DNA from: Acanthopleuribacter pedis
GTDB lineage: Bacteria; Acidobacteriota; Holophagae; Acanthopleuribacterales; Acanthopleuribacteraceae
Length of the DNA stretch: 64,000 nt
Direction: 5' to 3'
NCBI RefSeq assembly: GCF_017377855.1
Contig: NZ_JAFREP010000018.1
Span: 1 to 64,000 of the forward strand
Shown here: positions 18,050 to 26,489 of the stretch, piece by piece
Numbering within the stretch: the stretch's first letter is position 1
Layout of the letters: the number at the start of each line of letters is the position of its first letter
Translations under genes and position numbers: made by a program
Notes under the pieces: model-generated
Database searches by the model: none
Seen by the model: only the letters and a program-made list of their open reading frames with translations
Told to the model about the DNA's origin: nothing

Positions 18050-18949
18050 CCCCAAAACCGCGGCGAACTCTTTTACCCCAAAGGTTTTGAGAAGTATTTT
18101 TCGCAGCGGCAAGCCGCTTTGGAGGCCAAACACGGGCCTCAATGCAAACAACCTCGTGTGAACACTCGTGATCTCGGTCACTTCTTCAAGGGACTAAAAT
18201 CCGCGGTCGACCCGTTTCACTCTCTAAATGGCGCATCCGTGGGCGACCAGGGAAATTTGGCTTTTTCGGAAGCTTTGCAATTTTTCCTTTTGTTCTCCAC
18301 TTTGTCTCCATTTTCTTCACCTAGGATTCATCCAGCGGCGCAAGGCTGTGCCGTCCGATGAACGACCTTTCGTTCCGACTTCATTCTGTTTCACAACCAT
18401 CCGTGTGATCACGCCGTCGATCAAAGACGGTTGTTGCTCACCGTTTTTGCCGGGTCTTGCCGGGCCCAACTTACTCAAAACGGATCGACCGCTCGAATGC
18501 CCAAGGTGGCGTCATTCGGCGGCTGCTTCCTTGCCACGATGATTGCCGGGATCGCCGGCAATTATTTTGGAGAACCCGTCGCCTCAATCATCACGGTTAT
18601 GCCCGAACCGAGATGCGCCAGGTAGCCGGAAAAACCGTCCCTAACCCGCCCATGACGGGTTTCCTGTGCGTCGCCAAAACCTCCCCATCCCTCGACGACG
18701 CACCGACACGGGGCTATTGCCGACCCACCCTTGGGGTGTGGCGTGCCCCGTGTCGTCCACATCTCGCTCAGCAACGCGCGACTGCCGGGTACTTTTGTTG
18801 TCAGGGTATTGCGACAAGCATCCGTATCGAATCGTGAAGTCGAAACGTCATGGTTGTCTCAACCCTACCGGCGACGGTGTGCCCTCATGCCTGAATGACA
18901 TCGTTCAGGTTTCACCGAGTCGCTTTGCGTCACCCTCTGGAGGCAAACG
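18050..18949. other. gene-free 900-bp region
   Basis: No open frame here has an SD, a recognisable protein pattern or the codon use of the neighbours. One hairpin, ATTGCCGG/CCGGCAAT at 18542-18562, is followed by TATTTT and could be a plus-strand terminator. The last 15 nt carry the SD of the next gene (TGGAGG). Confidence 0.5.
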
Positions 18950-20029
18950 ATGACTGCTCAATTGATTGATTACTGTGTGATTGGTGCCGGCCCCGCCGCT
19001 TTGCAACTGGGCTACGAATTAAAAAAAGCCGGCTTTGATTTTGTGTTACTCGAGGCGAACAACACCATCGCCCAACACCTTGGCGCGGATAACACCGCCC
19101 CTTTTTCCTTGGAAAAACACAAAACCGTTGCCGCGGATCATCCCAAACATCACGACCGTTTTTCATTATTGTGCGATGCGCCCCATTTGAATTTTGAGGC
19201 CACCGCCCAACACCGGCAAGGGAACAACCGCGCGTGGGCAAGCTACCTGCGGGCATTCGCCGCTTTTTATCAACTACCGATTCGTTACCAAAGCGAGGTA
19301 ACCCACATCGCCCAGCGGGAGGGCCGCTTTTTGGTGCGCGACCGTTCCCATCGCGTCATCCTGGCCAAATACGTGGTCATCGCCACCACGGCCGCTTGGC
19401 GCAACGGCGTGTTTGCACCCAACTGCCTCCCCGACAGCAGCCGCCACCACCACTTACCCGAGCTGACCCACGAATGGGAATCCATCAACATCCCCAACCT
19501 GTATTTTGTCGCCAACGCGGCACCGGCCGACCACAACACGGGCAGCGCCTATCGCCACAGCGTCCGCGCTTTGGCCCGGATCCTGGCTTGCAAAAACCAC
19601 GGCTGGGACTGGCCGCGCCAGGGTGTCGGTCGCGACGCCGCCACCCTCAGCGACATGATCGCGATGCGCCTGGCCAACTCGGCGGCCCTGTGGCAGGAAG
19701 CTTCAGTCCTGTGCGATTACATCGACCTGGCTAACGGCGGTACTTATATGGAAGCCGTCCCCTGCCGCCGTATTCACCAAACCAGACTGGGCAAATCAAC
19801 CGACTTCCTCACCATCCACTTCGAAATCGGCCCCGGCAATCCCTTTATGGGCACGCCCGCCCTGGTGGCAACCTGCCACGCCGCCGGCCCGGTCGCCGTG
19901 ATTCGCTACCAACACAACGGCCGTTTGCTCGAATCGCGCCGCCTCCCGTCCGACCCGGAGGCCTTACAAACCACGGTCCGCGAATTCCTCAACCGCCACC
20001 TAAAGACTCTGGAAAGCATCGCCATGTAA
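18950..20029 (+). CDS. compact FAD-dependent oxidoreductase (FOXRED2/monooxygenase-like)
   Basis: 359 aa, SD TGGAGG before ATG 18950. The N-terminus LIDYCVIGAGPAALQLGYEL is a Rossmann FAD-binding fingerprint (GxGxxxxxxG), followed by the acidic strand end FDFVLLEANN. Later elements: YVVIATTAAW (the ATG-type motif) and IPNLYFVANAAPADHNTGSA, which fits the second FAD contact of flavin monooxygenase-like proteins. At 359 aa it is shorter than the usual 450 or more, and no second GxGxxA NADPH fingerprint is seen. It may be a reduced flavoprotein with a different electron donor. It stands alone. Confidence 0.75.
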   Translation: MTAQLIDYCVIGAGPAALQLGYELKKAGFDFVLLEANNTIAQHLGADNTAPFSLEKHKTVAADHPKHHDRFSLLCDAPHLNFEATAQHRQGNNRAWASYLRAFAAFYQLPIRYQSEVTHIAQREGRFLVRDRSHRVILAKYVVIATTAAWRNGVFAPNCLPDSSRHHHLPELTHEWESINIPNLYFVANAAPADHNTGSAYRHSVRALARILACKNHGWDWPRQGVGRDAATLSDMIAMRLANSAALWQEASVLCDYIDLANGGTYMEAVPCRRIHQTRLGKSTDFLTIHFEIGPGNPFMGTPALVATCHAAGPVAVIRYQHNGRLLESRRLPSDPEALQTTVREFLNRHLKTLESIAM

Positions 20030-20141
20030 CGCGTTAGAATTTACCTCAAAACCAAGAAAAATTAACTCTTATCAAACAACAAGGAACATGATAGATTTCA
20101 GGTACATCAAGAACCAAAAAAACCAGACACATGAGGTCTTC

Positions 20142-20429
20142 ATGAAAAAAGCCTACCGAAGCTTTCTTTCCGTCCTTATATTTCTGTTCGTTTCTGGGTT
20201 CTCCTCAGGCCAGTATAATCTATACTGGTCTCAGCTCGTATTCGTTAAGACATACCTTTGCCACTGTAATTGCGTCACCATCGAAATCCGTTGCAACCAA
20301 TACACCTGCGATATGAGGGATTACAACCAACCTTGCCGCTACATGTTCAGAGACGACTGCACTGACAGCGGCTTTGGCGACCCTTGCTACAACGCTTTTC
20401 AAATGTGTGAGGTTCTATGCGCGCCATGA
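20142..20429 (+). CDS. small secreted cysteine-rich protein
   Basis: 95 aa from ATG 20142 (GAGG 7 nt upstream; the frame opens at 20088). A clear Sec signal (KKAYRSFLSVLIFLFVSGFSSG) is followed by a mature part of about 71 residues with ten cysteines, including the close set LCHCNC and later singles spaced 4-10 apart. An even Cys count suggests a disulfide-stabilised extracellular peptide. Base composition is more AT-rich than neighbouring genes. Its TGA overlaps an ATG of the next gene (ATGA at 20426-20429), implying coupled translation with a propeller protein. No family recognised. Confidence 0.7.
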   Translation: MKKAYRSFLSVLIFLFVSGFSSGQYNLYWSQLVFVKTYLCHCNCVTIEIRCNQYTCDMRDYNQPCRYMFRDDCTDSGFGDPCYNAFQMCEVLCAP

Positions 20430-21607
20430 ACCTCATCCCACTTTCTATATTCTCCAAAACTCATATTTTTCTTATATTCTTTACAACATCAGTTTGCCTC
20501 TCAACCGAACCTATCACAACAGATACAAACCTAAATAAAAAACTAAGCCATATTAAGTGGCTTGATGACCTTTTTGAATTTCATTCTGCATTTTCAATGG
20601 AATTGACCGACGAAACGCTCTTTGAATACCCTAAAGTAACCCTGCGTACAGAATCAGGTTACTTCGTAACAAATGATAAGGGCGACACTTTGTTTCGCCA
20701 TCATCTCGACGGCCGTTTTGATCGCATTGTTGCTCGTGCCGGGATGGGTCCTGAGGAAATTCTTCATGTAAATTTCGCAACGCATATCTACAACAACCTT
20801 GTGGCCTTCTATGACTATCATCGATCTAGAATTCTCGTTTACAACGAATCGGGCGATTTCCAACACGCCATTGAGCTCTATCGCAATACGATTGAAGGAA
20901 AACATCCCCATATGCTTGGCCCAGGTTTTGCCTGGCCCCATGAAGACTATCTTATTCTTGCCAACGTTCGATATCCAACAGAGCCGGATATTCAGGGCGC
21001 GCTTTTTCATGTAAACAGGACTCAGAAGGGAAAAGTCACATCCCTCTCACCCATTAAAAAATTCACAGGCCGCCCTACCGCGGTCGAACTCGAATTCGGT
21101 CCAACAGTCATTTCAAACTTCGTAAAAGTTGGTAAACACTTCTGGTTAGGTAGCCCCTACTTCTCACAAATAACAATCTGGGATAAGGACAAAGAGGGGA
21201 ATAACACAAAAGAGAAACCCATCGATATATCTAACCCTTTGACCCTTTCTGATTATGAGGAATACAAAAAGGGAAAGGGTGAAAGCATGATGTACTTAAC
21301 AAATCACAAAGGAACAATCCACAATATGATGGTTCTTCCAAAAATGGTTCTTGTTAAAGTCGGCGCGATGGGATGGGTGCCCTTTGATCTCCATGGGCGA
21401 CAACTAGCGCGCCATAAAATTTTACCCCGCATCGCACCGATTAAATCCACTTACGCGGACTTTGCGGTGGCAGTAGCCCCGCGCCAACACCTGGAAAAGT
21501 TGCAAACCTATCTCAAAGAATGTTTCATCCGTTCATCCGACCACGACACCCAGGATCCCGACGAACCCATGATGGTCCTCCTTCGCCTCAGAGAACCGTA
21601 CCGTTAA
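20417..21607 (+). CDS. secreted 6-bladed beta-propeller protein
   Basis: 396 aa. An N-terminal hydrophobic signal (THIFLIFFTTSVCLS) precedes blade repeats. The family motif appears as IVARAGMGPEEILHV, aligning with GQGPGEF and GQGPGDL in the two paralogues. There are two possible starts: ATG 20417 (GAGG 4 nt upstream) or ATG 20426, which overlaps the stop of the Cys-rich gene. The first 900 bp are AT-richer than the surrounding genes, but the last 200 bp return to the host codon style, hinting at transferred or relaxed sequence. The function of the pair is unknown. Confidence 0.75.
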   Translation: MRAMNLIPLSIFSKTHIFLIFFTTSVCLSTEPITTDTNLNKKLSHIKWLDDLFEFHSAFSMELTDETLFEYPKVTLRTESGYFVTNDKGDTLFRHHLDGRFDRIVARAGMGPEEILHVNFATHIYNNLVAFYDYHRSRILVYNESGDFQHAIELYRNTIEGKHPHMLGPGFAWPHEDYLILANVRYPTEPDIQGALFHVNRTQKGKVTSLSPIKKFTGRPTAVELEFGPTVISNFVKVGKHFWLGSPYFSQITIWDKDKEGNNTKEKPIDISNPLTLSDYEEYKKGKGESMMYLTNHKGTIHNMMVLPKMVLVKVGAMGWVPFDLHGRQLARHKILPRIAPIKSTYADFAVAVAPRQHLEKLQTYLKECFIRSSDHDTQDPDEPMMVLLRLREPYR

Positions 21608-21628
21608 TCAATGGTGCGCTGTTCCTCA

Positions 21629-22468
21629 CTACCGGAAGGAAAATCGCGATTTGGCCTTGGATTGGACGCGCAGGTTGCGTTTCGCCGGGACCCGCTCGTA
21701 CTGGGCCGCGAAGTAACGACCCGCCAAACAATCGGCGAAAACCAGCGGGCCACCCTCGAGGATTTCGAGGCGCACGCCCGGGGTGCCCTCGGTTTCGCCC
21801 ATCAAGCCCAAGGGTTGGTTGGCGAAGACCTCACCGCCTTCCTTAGCCATCATCATGTCGGGCATCAGGGGCCCAATGCGCAGGCGCAAATCACCTTTTT
21901 CGCTGGTGATCTCGATGAAACCGGTATCGGTCACACGGTCGACCCGACCGGAAAAGGGTGAAAAGACCGATTTGCCCTCGTGGGGATCGCCGTACACGGC
22001 CCGACCGCGCATTTTATCCGTTTCCGGTAACTCCAATAAATACCAGGTGGTTGGGCCGACCAATGCATCGCTCCACACCATCGCGGGCCCATAAACGGGC
22101 ACCACGCAGGCGGTCGTTTCCCCCGTTCCCAACCGAGGTTGAAACAGGATCAAGGCCACCAAGAGGGGAAAACTCAAACGCACCGACCACAGCACGGGGG
22201 ACGGCGTGGTGACGCGGATCAGGGAGGCAAGCGCGTCCATTGCCATAGCCACCCACAACAGGGCCTCGCCCATTTTCAACTGTTCCGGGTTGACCGACCA
22301 GTGGGCCAGCCCCTGGTAAAACCAAACCATTACCGGCAACCACAACAGCAGGGTTGGAGGCAACCAAGCCGAGGCGCCGCGCCAACGCAAGACGCCTTGT
22401 TTGCTTGCTTGCAGCAGGACGGTACCGGCAAGTACCGCCCACATCAGGGATGTTCCATCCGTATTCAT
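21629..22468 (-). CDS. membrane protein with degenerate M23-like domain
   Basis: 279 aa from ATG 22468 with GGGAG upstream. About four membrane helices fill residues 1-125 (SLMWAVLAGTVLLQA; LPPTLLLWLPVMVWFYQGLA; EALLWVAMAMDALASLI; LSFPLLVALILF). The C-terminal 140 residues resemble the LytM/M23 beta fold: VFSPFSGRVDRVTDTGFIEI, a Gly-rich turn (FANQPLGLMGETEGTPG), then VRLEILEGG where active peptidases have HLHFEI. The zinc-binding His-x-His is missing, so it is probably a non-catalytic envelope protein. It is convergent with the propeller gene and follows the oxidoreductase gene on the same strand. Confidence 0.6.
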   Translation of the reverse strand: MNTDGTSLMWAVLAGTVLLQASKQGVLRWRGASAWLPPTLLLWLPVMVWFYQGLAHWSVNPEQLKMGEALLWVAMAMDALASLIRVTTPSPVLWSVRLSFPLLVALILFQPRLGTGETTACVVPVYGPAMVWSDALVGPTTWYLLELPETDKMRGRAVYGDPHEGKSVFSPFSGRVDRVTDTGFIEITSEKGDLRLRIGPLMPDMMMAKEGGEVFANQPLGLMGETEGTPGVRLEILEGGPLVFADCLAGRYFAAQYERVPAKRNLRVQSKAKSRFSFR

Positions 22469-22541
22469 CAATTCTCCCAACCCGACCGCACCGGAGCCTC
22501 GCGGCATCCGGGCCGTCGGGTGGGCGACGGCCGCGACCGGT

Positions 22542-23513
22542 TTATGCTTTTGGTTGGCCCGCCATACAGGCTTCGCTTACGGCGACGGCCACTTCCAGCG
22601 CCCGCAGACCGTGTTCACCGGATACCTTGGGCGTGGGCAACACACCTTCCTCGCGGTGGGTGCGAATGCAGGCGACAAAGTTTTCACACTGCTTGAGCAA
22701 GGCGTTGTGGTCTTCAACCGGAACGGCCTCGCGCTGAATGCCCTTGTCGGTTTTGAGGAACACCTCGCCCGACTTGGCCTGGTAATCCAGGGAAATATAG
22801 CAGTTCCCTTGGAAAACGCGAATTTTCCGCAACGGTTCAGGCGTAACCCGGCTGGCTGTGAGGTTGGCGACACATCCGTTTTCGAACTTAATCCGGGCGT
22901 TGGCAATGTCCTCGGTAGGGCTCAACACGGGAATACCCACCGCATCAATGTGAACCACGGGGCTTTTGACCAGGTTGAGCACCATGTCGATGTCATGGAT
23001 CATCAAGTCCAAAACCACGCCGACCTCGGTACCACGCGGCGGCAAACCGGGCCGCGGCGGCGGGTAAGGCGACAAACGGTGGCTTTCAATGAAGCGCGGG
23101 TTGTCGGCCTTTTCTTCCAAGTACCCGATCACCGGGTTAAAGCGCTCGACATGGCCAACCTGAAGAATCAACGACCGTTCCTGGGCCAGGGCAATCAAGG
23201 CGTTGGCATCTTCAACCGTTTGCGTAATCGGCTTTTCGATCAGGACGTGTTTGTTCCGTTCCAATAAACCCTTGGCAATATCAAAGTGGTAATTGGTGGG
23301 CACGGCGATGCTCAAGCCCTCGCAGGCCTCGATCAGTTCGTGCATGTCCTCAAAAACCGTCGATCCAATTTCGTCGGCTACTTTTTGGGCTTGCTCGCGG
23401 TTGACATCGTACACACCAACCAAGTCGCAACCCGCCACCTGTTTGTACAAACGGGCATGGTGACGTCCCAAGGCACCGACGCCAATCACCCCGGTTTTAA
23501 TCGGCTCTCCCAT
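22542..23513 (-). CDS. Gfo/Idh/MocA-family NAD(P)-dependent oxidoreductase
   Basis: 323 aa from ATG 23513 (AAAGGGG upstream). N-terminal Rossmann fold KTGVIGVGALGRHHARLY with the GxGxxG dinucleotide motif, acidic VYDVNREQ for ribose binding, and the family signature HVLIEKPITQTVEDANALI with the catalytic Lys of EKP. The C-terminal beta-sheet domain includes IDMVLNLV after a DLMIHDID stretch. Such enzymes oxidise sugars or UDP-sugars; here the homologous setting (some members lie in lipid A or polysaccharide loci) is not evident. It is the first gene of a two-gene minus-strand unit. Confidence 0.92.
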   Translation of the reverse strand: MGEPIKTGVIGVGALGRHHARLYKQVAGCDLVGVYDVNREQAQKVADEIGSTVFEDMHELIEACEGLSIAVPTNYHFDIAKGLLERNKHVLIEKPITQTVEDANALIALAQERSLILQVGHVERFNPVIGYLEEKADNPRFIESHRLSPYPPPRPGLPPRGTEVGVVLDLMIHDIDMVLNLVKSPVVHIDAVGIPVLSPTEDIANARIKFENGCVANLTASRVTPEPLRKIRVFQGNCYISLDYQAKSGEVFLKTDKGIQREAVPVEDHNALLKQCENFVACIRTHREEGVLPTPKVSGEHGLRALEVAVAVSEACMAGQPKA

Positions 23514-23716
23514 GTTGTTGCCCCTTTCTCGAAAAAAAATGTCATGCAGGCGGTTATTTTCGCACAACCCGCGGAAAAAAAAACACGGCGGGCCGGTTCA
23601 ATTTGAGAAAACACCGTGGCGCAACGTAAAATGAGGCTGACCGTTCGAAGGACCCTTTTACCTAGTCCCCTCCTACATGAGCCCGACCTATGTTACCGCC
23701 CCGAAGGAGTCCCCCC

Positions 23717-24961
23717 TTGTCCCAATTCCCGTTGATCCGTCCCCTTGCTTTGTGCCTCCTCCTCGCCCTGCTGCTGCAGTGCCGGCAAGGCCACGACCTC
23801 GACGCGCCAAAAGCCAAAAAAGACACGCCCCAGAACACCGAGGTCATTGATCTGATCAACGACAACCAACCGGAAGAAGCCCTTGCCGCGCTGCAGGCCG
23901 GCGCCGATCCACGCCAAACCAATCGGTTTGGGGACACTGCGCTGATGTGGGCCGCGGCCAAAGGGTACCGGGACATCGTCGACCTCCTGCTTTCCAAAAA
24001 GGTCGATATCCACCACACCGGATCCTACGGCCGCAACGCGCTCCACTGGGCGGCCCACGGCGGCGACAGCTACATCCTGCAACAAATGCTCGATGCGGGT
24101 CTCGACCCCAACAGCAACGACGAACGCCTCAAAACGCCGTTGGCCCTGGCCGCCCAACGGGGGCACCTCAAAAACTGCGAAGCCTTACTCAAAGCCGGTG
24201 CCGACGCAAATTTGCGCGACATGGACGGCGAAAGCCCGCTGATCTGGGCGATCCGCAACGAATTCCGCGAGTTGGTGGTGCTGCTGGCCTGTGCAACCCG
24301 TGATTTGACCCATACCAACTCGGAAGGCGAAAGCGCGATCAACATGATCCTTCAGTTGGACCGCCGTCCCTGGCTGGTGAACTCAGAGGTGCAAAGCTGC
24401 CATCCGCAAATCGAGTCCATCATCGAGAAAACCTACAACTTGCGCGAAACCAACCTCAACAAACAACCGGAACTCGATCTGGCCGCGATGAAAATCGCCC
24501 TTCACCAAGCAATCAATAAGGTCCGCCGCAAGCACAACCTCGTGCCCTTGGGAGAGGACGCCACACTGGACAAGGTCGCCCTCGGCCACAGCCGCGACAT
24601 GGCCGCCCAAGACTTTTTTAACCACGTCAACCCCGCGGGCAAAAGTCCCAGTGACCGCGCGCAAGAGATCGGTTACAACACCCGCAAACAGGTCAGCGAC
24701 ACCGAATTTCTGGAAGGCATCGGGGAAAACATTTTCATGATGAGCCAATCCGCTGGAAGCTCAACCCTTTACGACAAACAAGAAAAGCTGGTACAAAGGA
24801 GTTGGCACGAGGGCGACCAACTGGTTCGAGAAGCCGTCGAAAGTTGGATGGCCAGTCCCGGTCACCGCGAGAACATTCTCAAACCCGGTTATCGGCGGTC
24901 GGGAATCGGGCTCGCCATCGGAAAAAACCATTATGTCTATTTCACACAAAACTTCTTCTAA
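23717..24961 (+). CDS. ankyrin-repeat lipoprotein with CAP/SCP domain
   Basis: About 414 aa from TTG 23717, which has GAAGGAG 7 nt upstream; an in-frame ATG at 23690 lacks an SD. A short signal ends in LLLALLLQC, a plausible lipobox. Four or five ankyrin repeats follow (GDTALMWAAAKGYRDIVDLL; GRNALHWAAHGG; KTPLALAAQRGHLKNCEALL; GESPLIWAIRNEFRELVVLL). The C-terminal YkwD-type CAP domain has LGHSRDMAAQDFFNHVNPAG, the GENIF motif and ESWMASPGHRENIL ... YFTQNF. The fusion joins a protein-binding solenoid to a secreted CAP domain. Role unknown; extracytoplasmic. Confidence 0.88.
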   Translation: MSQFPLIRPLALCLLLALLLQCRQGHDLDAPKAKKDTPQNTEVIDLINDNQPEEALAALQAGADPRQTNRFGDTALMWAAAKGYRDIVDLLLSKKVDIHHTGSYGRNALHWAAHGGDSYILQQMLDAGLDPNSNDERLKTPLALAAQRGHLKNCEALLKAGADANLRDMDGESPLIWAIRNEFRELVVLLACATRDLTHTNSEGESAINMILQLDRRPWLVNSEVQSCHPQIESIIEKTYNLRETNLNKQPELDLAAMKIALHQAINKVRRKHNLVPLGEDATLDKVALGHSRDMAAQDFFNHVNPAGKSPSDRAQEIGYNTRKQVSDTEFLEGIGENIFMMSQSAGSSTLYDKQEKLVQRSWHEGDQLVREAVESWMASPGHRENILKPGYRRSGIGLAIGKNHYVYFTQNFF

Positions 24962-25315
24962 CGGAAACGTGGCACGGCATCGAAACCCTTTACTTCAGCC
25001 ATTCACGTAAAAAACAGCACTCACGAAAATCACTCGAGATGCACCTTTGTGATCCTGATCGCAAAGATCCCGGCTAGTCTGCCGGCTGCTTCTCGTCTGG
25101 AATAGCCTAAACACAATCGGTTTCTCTACAATGGGTTAGAACCGATCCGGGTGACGCACCGCTGTTAAAACGGCGCCACCCATGTATTTCTCAACCGCGC
25201 CAATCACCGTGCCGGCCCCCGTTCTTCATGAAAAAAACGGGTCGGCCTGGGAACGGCGCTCAAGCCGACGCAACGACGCGTCGATACGTAACGATAACTT
25301 ATGCAGGATGACGCC
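24962..25315 (+). promoter_or_regulatory. structured 5' leader of the REC-protein gene
   Basis: 354 bp without a gene. Several stems can be drawn. CTTTGTGATC pairs with GATCGCAAAG (near 25048-25070), CCGGC pairs with GCCGG just after, and GGGTG (25149-25153) pairs with CACCC (25177-25181), enclosing CCG/CGG. GGCCCCCGTT pairs with AACGGGTCGGCC (25214-25247). The last lies about 70 nt before the start codon. No known riboswitch consensus matches; GEMM-I was considered and does not fit. Confidence 0.35.
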
Positions 25316-26044
25316 ATGGAAGGCAAATTTCGTGTACTGATCGTCGATGACGATCCCAATATCCTTTCAACCATGCGGGCCATCGCCCGCCACCACCGTA
25401 TGCTCGAAACCGAGGTGGTGGATAAACCCATTTTGGCGGGCGGCAGAATTCGCCAAAACCCGCCGTACCACATTATTTTGACGGACCTTGTCATGCCGGG
25501 CATGACCGGCGTGGATCTCCTCAAATTGGCCAAGGCCAAGTCGCCCGATACCAAGGTTATTCTGGTCGCGGGTTTCGGCGACCAACAAATGCTGATGGAC
25601 GCCATCAAATTCGGGGTTTACGACTACATCCACAAGCCGTTCCGGCCGGAAGAGCTGAACCTAATGCTCAACAACTGTACCGAGCGCTGCCTCCATCTCC
25701 GTGAGAATGCGAAACTGCGGCTTGAAGTCGACCATCTCAAGGCAGGCCGGCAACAGGCCACCTTGGAAATCACCAACCTGCGTCACGAGAACGAGCGTTT
25801 GCGCCAACAGCTTCACCAATTTCAGCCCCAGAGTGATTCGGAACCAACCAACATCAATGAAGCAATCGCGGCGGCGGCGGCCAAGAAGGTGAGCAACATT
25901 CAACCCTACGACATCTACCGCGAGCTTAAGGAAGTGAGCAACCTCCTGGAAAACAACCACATCTCCCAAGAAGAGTTTACGGAGATCCGCAAAAGTATTT
26001 TGAATCGCGCCTACGGCTCAAAAGAAGTGTCCGAGGTCCCATAG
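25316..26044 (+). CDS. response-regulator (REC) protein with coiled coil and SHOCT-like tail
   Basis: 242 aa from ATG 25316 (AGGA 8 nt upstream; another ATG at 25301 has no SD). The receiver domain covers residues about 5-125: VLIVDDDPN acidic pair, phospho-acceptor D57 in LTDLVMPGMTG, K107 in HKPF. The conserved switch Thr/Ser is Ala85 (KVILVAGFGD). A coiled coil (about 130-180, with LRHENERLRQQLHQF) and a short LLENNHISQEEFTEIRKSIL motif, like SHOCT oligomerisation tails, follow. There is no DNA-binding domain, so output is probably through protein contacts. It precedes a hybrid histidine kinase gene by 445 bp. Confidence 0.82.
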   Translation: MEGKFRVLIVDDDPNILSTMRAIARHHRMLETEVVDKPILAGGRIRQNPPYHIILTDLVMPGMTGVDLLKLAKAKSPDTKVILVAGFGDQQMLMDAIKFGVYDYIHKPFRPEELNLMLNNCTERCLHLRENAKLRLEVDHLKAGRQQATLEITNLRHENERLRQQLHQFQPQSDSEPTNINEAIAAAAAKKVSNIQPYDIYRELKEVSNLLENNHISQEEFTEIRKSILNRAYGSKEVSEVP

Positions 26045-26056
26045 AAGGACAATGTT

Positions 26057-26116
26057 GACCGCCTAAATCCTAGCCGCCGGCTCCACCTGGGTTGAATGAA
26101 GTCGATTCAGGCGGTC
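26057..26116. terminator. long inverted repeat after the REC gene
   Basis: GACCGCCTAAATC (26057-26069) pairs with GATTCAGGCGGTC (26104-26116), 13 bp with one mismatch and a 34-nt loop, 12 nt behind the REC stop codon. It could end transcription or stabilise the 3' end. No T-run follows, so the call is weak. Confidence 0.35.
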
Positions 26117-26326
26117 CGTTGCACGCCTTCGAGTTTGTTGATTAATGACTCAGGTCGGGCACACATCAAGAAGGCCGAAACGCCGTCGCGCGTTCTTGGA
26201 TCGGCCCCGCACCGCCAAAACAACGCCCATCACCCCAAACGATCTAAGTAAAATTTACGCCCAACCGCTTGTGGATCGATATAACCTAAAGAAGCGCGAT
26301 AACTCGCGGCAGTTTTGACTAAACCT

Positions 26327-26450
26327 CTGGGCTACAACGGCCTGTGAAAATGCTCACCGCACCCAGCGGGTGCGCCTCCGCTTTTCCCAAGCCATTTCGC
26401 TCCAGATCTTTAGCCAAACCCCCTCGCTCTTATCGCGCCTCTTAGGTATA
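26327..26450. repeat. dispersed repeat, copy B
   Basis: Second copy of the repeat at 121-246, here ending about 40 bp before the histidine-kinase start codon. The frame of the kinase stays open through it, but the repeat-encoded residues ([15 protein letters not shown]) are absent from the true protein if translation starts at GTG 26490. Just before it (about 26279-26309), AACCTAAAGAAGCGCGATA resembles a stretch near 30003. Confidence 0.75.
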
Positions 26451-26489
26451 AGAGAGGTACCCGTTTCACCTCATCCAGAAGAGGATACC

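Noticed and set aside
24962-25315. GEMM-I (c-di-GMP) riboswitch before the REC gene
   Set aside because: GCAAAG and a CCGGC/GCCGG stem are present, but the paired first half with its GNRA tetraloop and receptor is missing.
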